From VGBV01 sp963813725 (GTDB lineage: Bacteria; Actinomycetota; Thermoleophilia; Solirubrobacterales; 70-9): 64,000 bases of DNA. The stretch spans positions 1 through 64,000 of the forward strand of contig CAWFAI010000014.1 of the NCBI GenBank assembly GCA_963813725.1. Reading direction: 5' to 3'. Numbering within the stretch: the stretch's first letter is position 1; each line of letters begins with the position of its first letter. This document shows positions 56,526 through 64,000 of this stretch, one piece after another. Position numbers and translations under genes: made by a program. Under the pieces are notes generated by a model. The model was given only the letters and a program-made list of their open reading frames with translations. It was not told the origin of the DNA and did not search any database.

Positions 56526-57341
56526 CTACTCCTCAAGCCCGGCGGCTTCGAGGGCTTCGGCTCTTTCGCGGAACACCCGGCGTCTCGTCACCCTTCCATC
56601 GGCGATCCAGGTGACCGACCAGAAGTGCAGCTGCGTCTCCACGCCGGCCCTGCCGCAGGCGGTGAGGAGACCGCCGAACAAGAACCGATCATCCGCCGCT
56701 TCGGCGACCTCCTCGAACCCACATTGGAGGCTCTCCCACGGCTCCACCACGGCCTCGTCGAACCACTGGCGAACCTCCGCTCTCCCCCGATAGGTCCGGG
56801 GAAGGTCCGACCAATAGAGGGGATCCTCCCATTCGACGTCGGGACTGACGGTGGCGATGAACGCCTCGGCGTCCCGTCGGTTGACGGCATCGACCTGTCG
56901 AACGGCGATCTCTATCTGCTCCTGCGGCATCGGCCGCTCCGTCAGCACGGCGGCTTCGAGGCCTTCCTTCGGGTCGAGGAAGGCGCGAATCAGAGTCGCC
57001 TTGCCGTTCTTGAAGTCGACCACGTTGACGTAGGGCGACTCGGTCTCGGCACCGCTCTCGCTGCCACGGGCGCGGATGCTGCCGATCCCGACGACGCGAT
57101 CGCCGAGGTCCCGGATCTCCGGGTAGTCGAGATGGGTCTCGCCCAACGCCTCGTACACGTCTCGGATTCCCTTGCGAACGCCCTCGTGTCCCCGATATAC
57201 GGCCGCCTCCCCTCCGAGGCCCGTGAGGATCGCCGGATGCCACTCCACCTCGGGGTCGAACTCCTCCAACAGCGCGTCAATGTCGCGGCGGTTAGCCGCC
57301 TCGGTTCCGCGCTTGAAGGCTTCGACGTTCTCCTGCGACAT
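56526..57341 (-). CDS. double SnoaL-like protein, array units 11 and 12 fused
   Basis: 271 aa with two complete domains. Domain 1: MSQENVEAFKRGTEAANRRD, FDPEVEWHPAILTG, YRGHEGVRKGIRDV, FKNGKATLIRAFLDPKEGLEAAVLTE. Domain 2: MPQEQIEIAVRQVDAVNRRD, VSPDVEWEDPLYW, YRGRAEVRQWFDEA, ending EALEAAGLEE. Where all other neighbours have TAG-GCG-ATG, this pair has CGG-CCG-ATG: the stop codon became Arg. This is a natural tandem fusion, not a frameshift. Confidence 0.85.
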   Translation of the reverse strand: MSQENVEAFKRGTEAANRRDIDALLEEFDPEVEWHPAILTGLGGEAAVYRGHEGVRKGIRDVYEALGETHLDYPEIRDLGDRVVGIGSIRARGSESGAETESPYVNVVDFKNGKATLIRAFLDPKEGLEAAVLTERPMPQEQIEIAVRQVDAVNRRDAEAFIATVSPDVEWEDPLYWSDLPRTYRGRAEVRQWFDEAVVEPWESLQCGFEEVAEAADDRFLFGGLLTACGRAGVETQLHFWSVTWIADGRVTRRRVFRERAEALEAAGLEE

Positions 57342-57344
57342 CGC

Positions 57345-57749
57345 CTACTCCTCAAGCCCGGCGGCTTCGATGGCGTCGGCGCGGCTGGAGAACCATGCGA
57401 CCCGGACGATCTTCCCGTCCCGGAACGTCCAAACCGCATACAGAGTCGCCCCGACCTCGACCCCGCTCGTTCGTCCGCGGCCCCTCATGTCCGACTTCGA
57501 GATGACGTGGTCATCAGCCGCGATCAGTTCATCCGCCTCGTATTCGATGTGCTCCAGCCCCTCGCTCCACTCTCGAAACCAGCCACGCAAGCGCTCGCGG
57601 CCACGGTAGAGCCCGCCCTGTCGAAGAGGCCGGGTACGCTGGTCAATCTACTCGACTTCCGCGTCGTAAAGCGTCAGAACCGTCTCGGTGTCGCGGCGGC
57701 CTACGGCGTCGTAGACCCGACGAACGATCTCCACGTTCTCCTCCGACAT
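57345..57749 (-). pseudogene. SnoaL-like protein, array unit 13, in-frame TAG at codon 34
   Basis: MSEENVEIVRRVYDAVGRRD then LYDAEVE-TAG-IDQRTRPLR, LYRGRERLRGWFREW, and an intact second part to DAIEAAGLEE. The TAG stands where the family has Trp (EVEW), so one G-to-A change explains it. Confidence 0.75.
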
Positions 57750-57752
57750 CGC

Positions 57753-57994
57753 CTACTCCTCCAGCCCGGCTGGTTCGAGTGCCTGGGCGCGTTCCGGAAA
57801 TACCTCGATCGCGCGAGCTCGTCGCCACGAAGCGTCATTACAACCCACCACCGGCCTTCCACCACTGTTTGAGCGCGAGGGAGGAGGACCCCATGCGCGT
57901 TGCAACCGGTAGACATTGGGTCGCGCCTTCGGGGGTGTAGGTGATGACCTCCAGCACACATCCGATGAGAACCCGGGCGGTGCGGTGCCCTCCG
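57753..57994 (-). pseudogene. SnoaL-like remnant, array unit 14, C-terminal only
   Basis: Pieces in two or three frames give GRWWVVMTLRGDELAR, FPERAQALEPAGLEE. The N-terminal two thirds are missing, cut off at the end of the neighbouring TSP3 gene. Its stop is joined to unit 13 by the TAG-GCG-ATG junction. Confidence 0.55.
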
Positions 57995-59048
57995 CTAGTC
58001 AACCGTGCAGGCGTCTCCGACGCCGTCCGGAGGTTCGTCCCGGTCCTCCTGCTCGGGGTTAGAGGTAGTGGGGCAGTTGTCGTCGGAGTCGGCAACGCCG
58101 TCGCCGTCGGCGTCGGCGGGCGTGTCGCCGTCCGTGGTCTCGCCGTCCGTGTTGCTCGCCGTCCGTGGTCTCGCCGTCCGTGGTCTCGCCGTCCGTGGTC
58201 TGGGCTGGCTGCCCGTCGCCGTCGCCGTCGATCACGGCAAACGCTCCGGCGGCGCCGCCCGCCAGTGCGATCGCGCCGGCGATGAGAATGACCGCCTTGT
58301 GGGAGGCAGACCACGCGGCGATGCGATCGAGCATTCCCGGCGGCGGCGCGATGGCGGCGATCTGCTGAAGGTTCTGTGAGGTGAGCTCGGCGGCCTCGGG
58401 ATCACCCGCCGCCTCGAACAGCTCGCCGGCGCTGCCGAGGAGCTCGGTCGCGGCGCCGCCGTTGCCGGCAGCGATATTGAGCGTGCCGAGCTCGTGCAGC
58501 GCCCATGCCTCCGCGGCCACGTCCTCAAGCGCTAGCGCCGCCTCCTTTGCGAGCCCCAGGGTCCAGACTAGGTCCCGCCACCGCTGGGCGAGCAGGAGAA
58601 TGCTTACGAGCACTCGTGCAAAGCGCAGAACGTCCCTGAAGCGGCCCTCTCGGTAGCGCTCATTTAGGGTGGCGAGCAGGCGATCGACCTCCTTCGCAAC
58701 CGTCGCGGGGTCCGGGTCCTGGATGAGCATCCTGAGGTTGGACGCCGCTCGCTCGTCCTGAGCGATGACCTCCTCAGCCTCCGTGATGGCTGCTCGGTCG
58801 CTCAGCCTGGAGGGCTCCGGCCGGGTCGACGGAGCGCCTCGGCAAGGCTTGCCCGCTCGGCCACCTCGGCCTTCTCGGCCGGTTCAATGAGCGTGTTCCG
58901 TCCGGGACCTACGTAGAGCAAGCCGCGACCACGCGAACCGAGGCTGCGTAGTCCCGGCTGACGGTCGGGTTCTTCACCAGGACCTCTGCCAGATCGTATC
59001 GGTCGACGCCAGAGCGGCGCCTCGGCCACGAGCGCCGCCGCGGCAGTC
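57995..59048 (-). pseudogene. TPR-like membrane protein with a thrombospondin type 3 tail, frameshifted
   Basis: An upstream part in changing frames (RYDLAEVLVKNPTVSRDY, LIEPAEKAEVAERASLAEAL) leads to a clear stretch from 58730: helices VAKEVDRLLATLNERYREG and LVWTLGLAKEAALALEDVAAEAW (TPR-like), a membrane helix (AVILIAGAIALAGGAAGAF), then TTDGE repeats. After a shift near 58150 the frame reads ADGDGVADSDDNCPTTSNPEQ and ends GVGDACTVD. DGDGxxDxxDNCP is the Ca2+-binding TSP3 repeat. It is probably a surface protein; the start is unresolved. Confidence 0.6.
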
Positions 59049-59204
59049 GCTCACGTGGGTCAACCGATCGGTTTCTCGCAGCAGACTCCTGCGACTTGCC
59101 GCTGACCCTCGCCCGCAAAGCGACCTAGGTCTGTACTCCCACGAGTACCGTCCAATTTCCATAGGGCTGGCCCTGCCGCCCCTGGTCGTGGAGACCTAGC
59201 TACT

Positions 59205-59220
59205 GCTTCTCCGTCCAAGT
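59205..59220. repeat. degenerate 16-nt palindrome copy before a fossil gene end
   Basis: GCTTCTCCGTCCAAGT, followed by GGGCTACTCGGAAGC, which matches the stop-plus-end block at 55256-55275. Only the last few codons of a former SnoaL-like gene remain (59221 to about 59245). Confidence 0.4.
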
Positions 59221-59373
59221 GGGCTACTCGGAAGCTCCCCTATCGGCATCCGGGACTTCCGCATTCACGCATACGCAGGGGCGACGGCCACGCGCGGATC
59301 CCGCTCGAGGTCGCGTTCGAAGTTCGCGGTCGCTACCGCCAACGCTATCGCGCCTATCTGCGAAAGTCGGCGG

Positions 59374-60376
59374 ATGGACGCAGGGCTCGCGATCGCGGTC
59401 CTCCTCGCCCTCGGCTTCGCGGTCACGAACGGTTTGCACGACGCCTCGAATGCGATCGCGACCCTCGTCGCCACCCGCGCCGCCACGCCGTCGCAGGCGA
59501 TCCTCCTGGCGACGGTCTTCAACCTGCTGGGCCCGCTGCTGGTGGGCGCCGCCGTCGCCGACACGATCGGCGGCATCGTCACCGTGTCGCCCTCGGCCGC
59601 GATCGAGGTGATCGGCTCGGGCTTGCCGCGGCCACCGCCTGGAACCTGGCGACCTGGCGGCTGGGCTTGCCCTCGAGCTCCGGTCACGCTCTGGTCGGCG
59701 GCCTGGTCGGCGCCGCCGTGGTCGAGGGAGGCGTCCACGCGGTCAACTGGGGCGGGCTCGACGGCCTCCACCCGGTTGGCGTCTTCGGGACGCTGATCGC
59801 GCTCGCGGTCTCACCGGTGCTCGGTGGCCTCGCCGCGCTGGTGGTGATCCGGACCCTCCGGCGCGTCGACGTGCGGGGTACGCGGCGCTGGCGCGGCAAG
59901 GTCCAGGGCGGCAGTGGATCACCTCCGCGGCACTCTCTTTCAGCCACGGCGCCAACGATGCCAGAAGTCGGTCGGTGTTGTCGCTGCGCTGCTGCTCGCC
60001 GACGGGCGGATCGACTCGCTCTCCGCTCCCATCTGGGTGATCGTCGCCTGCTCCGCGCGCTGACGCCGGCACGCACTGGGCGGTTGGCGGATCATTCGTA
60101 CCGTGGGTCGCCGGATCTACCGCATCCATCCACTCGAGGGCTCTCGAGCCAGACCTCGTCGGCAGCGTCATCTTCGGCGCCTCGCTCCTCGGCGCGCCCG
60201 TGTCGACAAGCCAGGTGGTCGCATCCTCGGTGGTCGGCATCGGGGCCGGACGTCGGCGCCTGCGCCACGTCAACTGGGAGATAGTTCGCCAGATCGGGCT
60301 CGCCTGGCTGATCACCCTCCCCGCTTCGGCGGCGCTCGCCGCCGCCGTGCTCAGCATCTGGCGGTTGCTGGCATGA
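59374..60376 (+). CDS. PiT-family phosphate permease; multiple frameshifts
   Basis: AVTNGLHDASNAIATLVATRA (the family signature GxNDxxNA-like) with ATVFNLLGPLLVG, then LPSSSGHALVGGLVGAAV, SFSHGANDAQKSVGVVAALL in a third frame (second signature), and GAPVSTSQVVASSVVGIGA. It ends at TGA 60374-60376. Frame changes occur near 59625, 59915-59945, 60075 and 60150. It is a low-affinity phosphate/cation symporter. It overlaps DUF47 by ATGA. Confidence 0.85.
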
Positions 60377-60966
60377 GCTCCGGCGAGATCGGCGCTGGTT
60401 TCTGCCCGATACGCCCGACGTGATGGGACTGCTTCGCGGGCAGACGGCGGTGACGATCGAGGCGCTGGAGGCCTTCGCGACCTGGGCCGCCGGCGACGCG
60501 GCCGCCGCCCAGATCGTTCGCGACGCCGAGCCTCGCGGCGACGCGGCCAAGCGCGAGGTGTTGAACGCCCTGCGCGAGGCCTTCGTGCTCCAGCTGGAGC
60601 CGGAAGACGTCTTCACCCTTTCTCGTGGCTCGACTGGATCCTCAACCACGCTCGCGACCTGATCGAGGAGGCCGAGGCGATGAACGTCTCCCCGACGCGG
60701 AATCGCCGGGATGACGAGCTGCTGGTTGAAGCGACCCGCCAGATTGACGAAGCGATCGGTCACCTCGGCTCGGACGATGACCAAACCACGCGGCCGCCGA
60801 CGCCGCGATCAAGACGGTGCGACGGCTGGAGCACTTCTACTACCGCGACACGGCCAAGCTGCTCGAGGTCGAGGACATGCGCGAGCGGATCGGGCTTCGG
60901 GAGCTCTACCGCCGCTGCGACCGAATCGGCGAGGTCGTGATCGACGTCGCCGAGCGCATCGTCTAG
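60373..60966 (+). CDS. DUF47/PhoU-like protein paired with PiT; frameshifts
   Basis: ATG 60373 overlaps the PiT stop. Deleting one base near 60390 gives RRWFLPDTPDVMGLLRGQTAV, the usual start (RWFLP) of DUF47. ATWAAGDAAAAQIVRDAE, NALREAFVLQLEPEDVF and RRLEHFYYRDTAKLLEVED follow, ending ERIV. DUF47 proteins regulate the adjacent phosphate permease. Confidence 0.8.
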
Positions 60967-61324
60967 CCGTCGTCAAGGAGAGCTGAGCTCAGCGATAAGC
61001 TGGGCGCCTGGTTGGTCCAGCCATAACACCGTCGCTAACGTACTTTTAGGCGAGGATCGGATGAGAGCCCGCGAACGCGCTCCGCGAAGCAGTAGTGACC
61101 CGGCCTTCCCAGTAACACTCCTTTTCGGGAGGGCTGGCGCTGCCGCTCCTAGTCGTGGAGATCTTTCTACCTCTCCGCGAGTCTGGCTCCTTCTTCTCGT
61201 CAGCGGCTATATGACCACTAGGTCTCCGAGCGGCTCCCCTGCTGCCTTACGCGATGCGGCGCGAGGTTCCTGCCAGTAGCTTGCACGCTACGGACGGTTC
61301 GGTAGTTTCGTCCCGCGCTGCGCC
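60967..61324. other. no gene; holds a stranded array spacer
   Basis: AGTAGTGACCCGGCCTTCCC (61091) and CGGGAGGGCTGGCGCTGCCGC (61127-61147), then GTCGTGGAGATCTTTCTAC, match array spacers although no SnoaL-like gene flanks it. A lost unit is the simplest explanation. Confidence 0.5.
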
Positions 61325-62079
61325 ATGGACCAGCGGTCTGACCAAGTCGATCGGTATGAAGCCGTAAGGCAGTACTCGCTCGCCGAGATCCTTGGGGTGT
61401 GGCGGCGGCGGCCGTCCCGATGGGCGTTCTCGCCTGGATCGTTGCTCCCTGGCTCAGGGATCAACTCGGGGGCGATGAGCCGTTCGCTCAGGCCCTGCTG
61501 ATCTGCATCACCGCGGGGCTCATCTGGCAATTTGTGCTCGTCCTGATCCTCACCAGGCGCGAGCTGGGCGGACTCCAATGGCCGCGCGTGCGCGATGCCC
61601 TCTGGCTGCGGGCACCCCGCGATCCGAAGACCGGGCGCGTAGGCGGACGGGTGTGGTGGTGGGTGCTGCCGTTCATATTGCTCTTCGCCCTCGAGGCGGC
61701 CGTGTCAATCCCGTTATTGGTGAGGTCTTCGCCGACTTCGTGGACTCGGACAGTGGCGAGGAGTTCTTCAGCGGCGCGTGGGGTTGGTTCGCGGTGGTCG
61801 TCGTGCTCGTCGTCTTCACACGGTGCTCGGCGAGGAACTGCTCTTCCGAGGTCTTCTGCGCCGCGTGCAGGGCGTTTTCGGAAGGGGCGACTGGGTCGCC
61901 AACGGGGTGATCTTCGCGGTCTACCACCTCCACACGCCCTGGGTGATTCCCACCTCCCTGGTGGACATCTTTGCCCTCGCCTATCCGTCGCGGCGGTTCC
62001 AGAGCGCCTGGATGGGGATCATCGTTCACTTGGTTCAGAGCATCCTCATCGGGGTCACCTCGCCCTCGTGCTCGACTAG
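61325..62079 (+). CDS. CPBP-family intramembrane protease; frameshifts
   Basis: ATG 61325 gives MDQRSDQVDRYEAVRQYS. The frame changes near 61397 to VPMGVLAWIVAPWLRDQLGG, with further helices. In another frame GEELLFRGLLRRVQG (EExxxR), AVYHLHTPW (FxxxH-like) and SAWMGIIVHLVQS (third motif) are clear. It ends LVLD at TAG 62077. CPBP proteins are membrane proteases of the Rce1 family; the bacterial roles are mostly unknown. Confidence 0.75.
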
Positions 62080-62139
62080 GCCGCGCTGCTGCTTCGCGCG
62101 AGAGCGAGTGTTAGCTCGAGTCGCCGCTTTCAAGCTAGC

Positions 62140-62155
62140 GCTTTTCGTCCTAAGC
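62140..62155. repeat. 16-nt palindrome copy after unit 15
   Basis: GCTTTTCGTCCTAAGC, TCGTCC centre, about 12 nt past the stop of unit 15 on the minus strand. Confidence 0.55.
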
Positions 62156-62166
62156 GCGGTTCTGCG

Positions 62167-62553
62167 CTATTCCGACAGCCCGGCGGCTTCGAGGGCTTCG
62201 GCGGCTTCTGGTATGTCCGAACCCCAACGCCAAGGCTGCTCGCGGTACGGGTGAGCTAAGCCGATTCCGAATCGACGCCGCTGCCCTTGGCGAGCGTGGA
62301 GACGGCCGAGCGCGAGGACGGTGTCGCCGAGGTCTCGAATCTCCCTCGACACGCATTTCTTCGAAAACGTCGTCCACGTTTTTCCACGATCGCTGAGGCC
62401 CTCGTGACCGTGGTACACGGTCGCCTTGCCCTCAAGCACACCGTGAAGGCGTCGTACCACTCGGCTCGGGGTCGAGATCACAAGCATCGCCTCGATGTCG
62501 CGTCGGTTGTATGCTCTACTGCCCTTGAACAGCTCAACGTTCTCTTCCGACAT
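62167..62553 (-). pseudogene. SnoaL-like protein, array unit 15, compensating frameshifts
   Basis: The ORF is open for 128 codons with a family start (MSEENVELFKGSRAYNRRD) and end (EAAEALEAAGLSE), but the middle matches the family only in pieces (YHGHEGLSDRGKTW, REIRDLGDTVLALG). At least two indels have altered the protein. Stop is TAG. Confidence 0.6.
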
Positions 62554-62556
62554 CGC

Positions 62557-62911
62557 CTACTCCTGAAGCCCGGCGGCTTCGAGGGCTTCAGCTTCGTCTG
62601 TCGCGACCTCGTGTTCCGTGCCGTGCCGGTGCGCGATGTCGCGTTAGTGCTAGATCTCGGCACTGGCCTCATCTTCTCGTGGTGGCGACGGCGACGTGCT
62701 CGCCGACATCGATGAGTTCGTCAGGGTGATCGACGCTCGCCACTTGCGCTGACTCGGCGAGGCCAGATAGTCTCCTCCCTTCCGCGCTCGTGACTCAGGC
62801 AGGGAGAGGACGACAGTCCACTTCATCTCCGGATCGATTGCCTCGATGACGCTCGGATCGCCTTTCCAGGCTCGTACGCCCGCGCACAATCTCCACGTTC
62901 TCCTTCGACAT
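62557..62911 (-). pseudogene. SnoaL-like protein, array unit 16, degraded
   Basis: Start MSKENVEIVRGR and, in another frame, GVRAWKGDPSVIEAIDPEMKW; the end EAEALEAAGLQE is in a third frame. 3-nt junction to unit 15. Confidence 0.6.
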
Positions 62912-62920
62912 CGCCCACGC

Positions 62921-62926
62921 AGTATC
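62921..62926 (-). promoter_or_regulatory. -10 GATACT of array unit 16
   Basis: GATACT, 9 nt (GCGTGGGCG), ATG. Confidence 0.62.
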
Positions 62927-62959
62927 TCGCCCTAGGCGCTGCGGGCCAGCGCGTTGCCA

Positions 62960-63041
62960 CGGCTTCCACCCTTCCACCGATAAACCGGAGGGGCTCGCTC
63001 TGCCGGTGATCGAGGTCGCGGCGTGACCGCGCGCCTACTCC
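62960..63041 (-). repeat. array spacer copy 9
   Basis: CCACGGCTTCCACCC, GATAAACCGGAGGG (62979) and the GGTGATCGAGGTCGCGGCG flank as in copies 1, 6 and 10. Confidence 0.65.
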
Positions 63042-63431
63042 TCACAGCCCGGCGGCTTCGAGGGCCTCGGCCGGGTCGGAATACATCTCCATCCGGGCGG
63101 CCTTGCCATCGCGAATGGTCCAGACCTGGGCGAAGGACATCTCAACGGGCATCCCGGTCGATTTCGAGCGGGCGCGCTGGCGCACGAGTACAACCACCCT
63201 GTCGCCCGCGTCGTGGAAGGAATCTGCCTCCATTTCCCAGTCCTCCCACGCATCCGCCCACTCTCTGAGGAAGGTTCGCGCGCCGTCAGCGCCTTCGTAG
63301 ACCTGCTGTCCGGGCCAGTGGAGGTTCGACACATCCCACACGAAGTCGGCCGTGGCGACCGGGGCGAAATCACCTGTGGCCGCGAACCGCTCGTAACCGG
63401 CTCGAACATTCTCCACGTTCTCCTCCGACAT
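63042..63431 (-). CDS. SnoaL-like protein, array unit 17
   Basis: 129 aa: MSEENVENVRAGYERFAATG, ADFVWDVSNLHWPG, YEGADGARTFLREW, VWTIRDGKAARMEMYSDPAEALEAAGL. It ends two residues early at TGA because of a small change before the usual CAGGAGTAG. Confidence 0.85.
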   Translation of the reverse strand: MSEENVENVRAGYERFAATGDFAPVATADFVWDVSNLHWPGQQVYEGADGARTFLREWADAWEDWEMEADSFHDAGDRVVVLVRQRARSKSTGMPVEMSFAQVWTIRDGKAARMEMYSDPAEALEAAGL

Positions 63432-63440
63432 CGCCCGCGC

Positions 63441-63446
63441 AGTATC
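63441..63446 (-). promoter_or_regulatory. -10 GATACT of array unit 17
   Basis: GATACT, 9 nt (GCGCGGGCG), ATG. Confidence 0.65.
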
Positions 63447-63473
63447 TCGCTCTCGCCCGCCGGCCCGCAGCGC

Positions 63474-63547
63474 CACGGCTTCCACCTATCCACAGATAAA
63501 CCGGAGGGACTCGCTCTGCCGGTGATCGAGGTCGCGGCGTGACCGCG
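63474..63547 (-). repeat. array spacer copy 10
   Basis: CCACGGCTTCCACC, GATAAACCGGAGGG (63495) and the GGTGATCGAGGTCGCGGCG flank. Confidence 0.65.
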
Positions 63548-63946
63548 CTACTCCGACAGCCCGGCGGCTTCGAGGGCTTCTCCTTCGGTCAAAGAAGACG
63601 CCCCACCAGACGGCCTTGCCGCGCCGGACGCGTATGGGCACCCAGATCGTGTCCTCGAAGGGCGTGGCGCTCTCCGCACCGTGGCCGCGAGTGTGGGCGA
63701 CCGCAAGCACCAGGTCATCGGCCAAGTCGCGCACCTCGACGACGTTCATCGTGAAGTCAGGTATTCCGTCGAAAGACTCTTCCACCAGCGTCGGATTCCA
63801 TCGTGGCTGTGGTAGCCGCCCTCCACCGCGGCCAGCCGGGGATCAGCCCTTACGTTCTCGGCCTGCACTGCCAGAAACCCATCCAAATCCCTTCGGTTGA
63901 ACGAGTCCAAGGCGCGGTAGGCCAGCTCGACGTTCTCCTGCGACAT
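63548..63946 (-). pseudogene. SnoaL-like protein, array unit 18, two frameshifts
   Basis: MSQENVELAYRALDSFNRRD, AAVEGGYHSHDGIRRWWK; a shift near 63780, then EESFDGIPDFTMNVVEVRD and RRGKAVWWGVFFD; a shift near 63590 before EALEAAGLSE with TAG at 63548. Related to unit 2. Confidence 0.72.
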
Positions 63947-63955
63947 CGCCCACGC

Positions 63956-63961
63956 AGTATC
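63956..63961 (-). promoter_or_regulatory. -10 GATACT of array unit 18
   Basis: GATACT, 9 nt (GCGTGGGCG), ATG. The upstream sequence runs to the window edge, so the array may continue. Confidence 0.6.
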
Positions 63962-64000
63962 GCGCCATGCCTGCGGCAGCAGTGCCACGGCTTCCAGGAG

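Noticed and set aside
56187..57872. 561-codon plus-strand frame through the SnoaL array
   Set aside because: It runs antisense through several SnoaL-like units and repeats LLRHRLLLKPGGFEG at each, the reverse complement of the unit junctions.
48832..63547. CRISPR array
   Set aside because: The repeated spacers are 300-600 nt apart with coding sequence between them, imperfect, and no cas genes are present.
48388..63946. Integron-like gene cassette array
   Set aside because: The repeated spacer and one-gene units recall cassettes, but there is no integrase gene in the window, no attC-like GTTRRRY/RYYYAAC pairs, and several units are joined by 3 nt without any spacer.

Overview
The window is high-GC actinobacterial DNA. 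The small NTF2/SnoaL-like proteins that begin MSEENVE or MSQENVE and end EALEAAGLSE, the alaS-ruvX-mltG-aroE-aroC-aroKB-aroQ order and the many GTG starts point to a Thermoleophilia/Solirubrobacterales-type genome; this assignment is inference. Most housekeeping genes have a TANNNT-like -10 hexamer 6-10 nt before the start codon and no Shine-Dalgarno sequence, which suggests leaderless transcripts. Many genes are broken by single-base indels, including essential ones (alaS, mnmA, all of kdp). Part of the apparent gene decay may therefore be sequencing or assembly error, and I flag each case.

Layout. 1-5 kb is accessory: a partial SnoaL-like gene, cupins, a secreted protein, a complete SnoaL-like gene, a GFA-fold protein, a GT2 glycosyltransferase and copies of a 16-nt palindrome. 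5.2-14.5 kb holds tRNA-Met, an M29-type peptidase, a glutamate formimidoyltransferase-like protein, an MBL hydrolase, hisS, aspS, a GH3 protein joined to a polytopic membrane domain, and an NTF2-like protein. A candidate structured RNA precedes mnmA, which carries an IscU-like N-terminal domain. 16.1-24.4 kb is a potassium Kdp locus in the order sensor kinase, kdpE, small ORF, kdpF, kdpA, kdpC, kdpB, kdpD N-terminal half, usp. KdpD is therefore split and kdpC precedes kdpB. 24.4-37.7 kb is the alaS-ruvX-mltG-aroE and aroC-aroKB-aroQ-peptidase block, interrupted by a cupin, an HtrA-like protease and an MFS exporter. 37.8-48.4 kb holds a CPA2 antiporter, a P450, a RibD/DHFR-fold protein, a quinol-type nitric oxide reductase divergent from an NDH-2/SQR-like flavoprotein, a short MgtE, a VIT/CCC1 protein and a methyltransferase.

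48.4-64 kb is the most unusual part: 18 SnoaL-like domains on the minus strand in 15.6 kb. Some units carry their own promoter (GATACT, 9 nt, ATG) and a conserved spacer. Others are joined head to tail by an exact TAG-GCG-ATG junction, and one pair has fused by loss of the stop codon. A rhodanese, a methyltransferase and a GNAT gene are embedded. The array also contains a 3'-fragment of tRNA-Arg(ACG), a broken contractile-injection/phage-tail baseplate gene, a degraded TPR-TM-thrombospondin-type-3 gene, a PiT/DUF47 phosphate transport pair and a CPBP protease. A 16-nt palindrome, GCTTT-N6-AAAGC, recurs in the spacers here and in the 1-5 kb accessory region.

The array looks like a locally amplifying gene family whose promoter and start module is shared by unrelated passenger genes. 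What the SnoaL-like proteins do cannot be read from the sequence.
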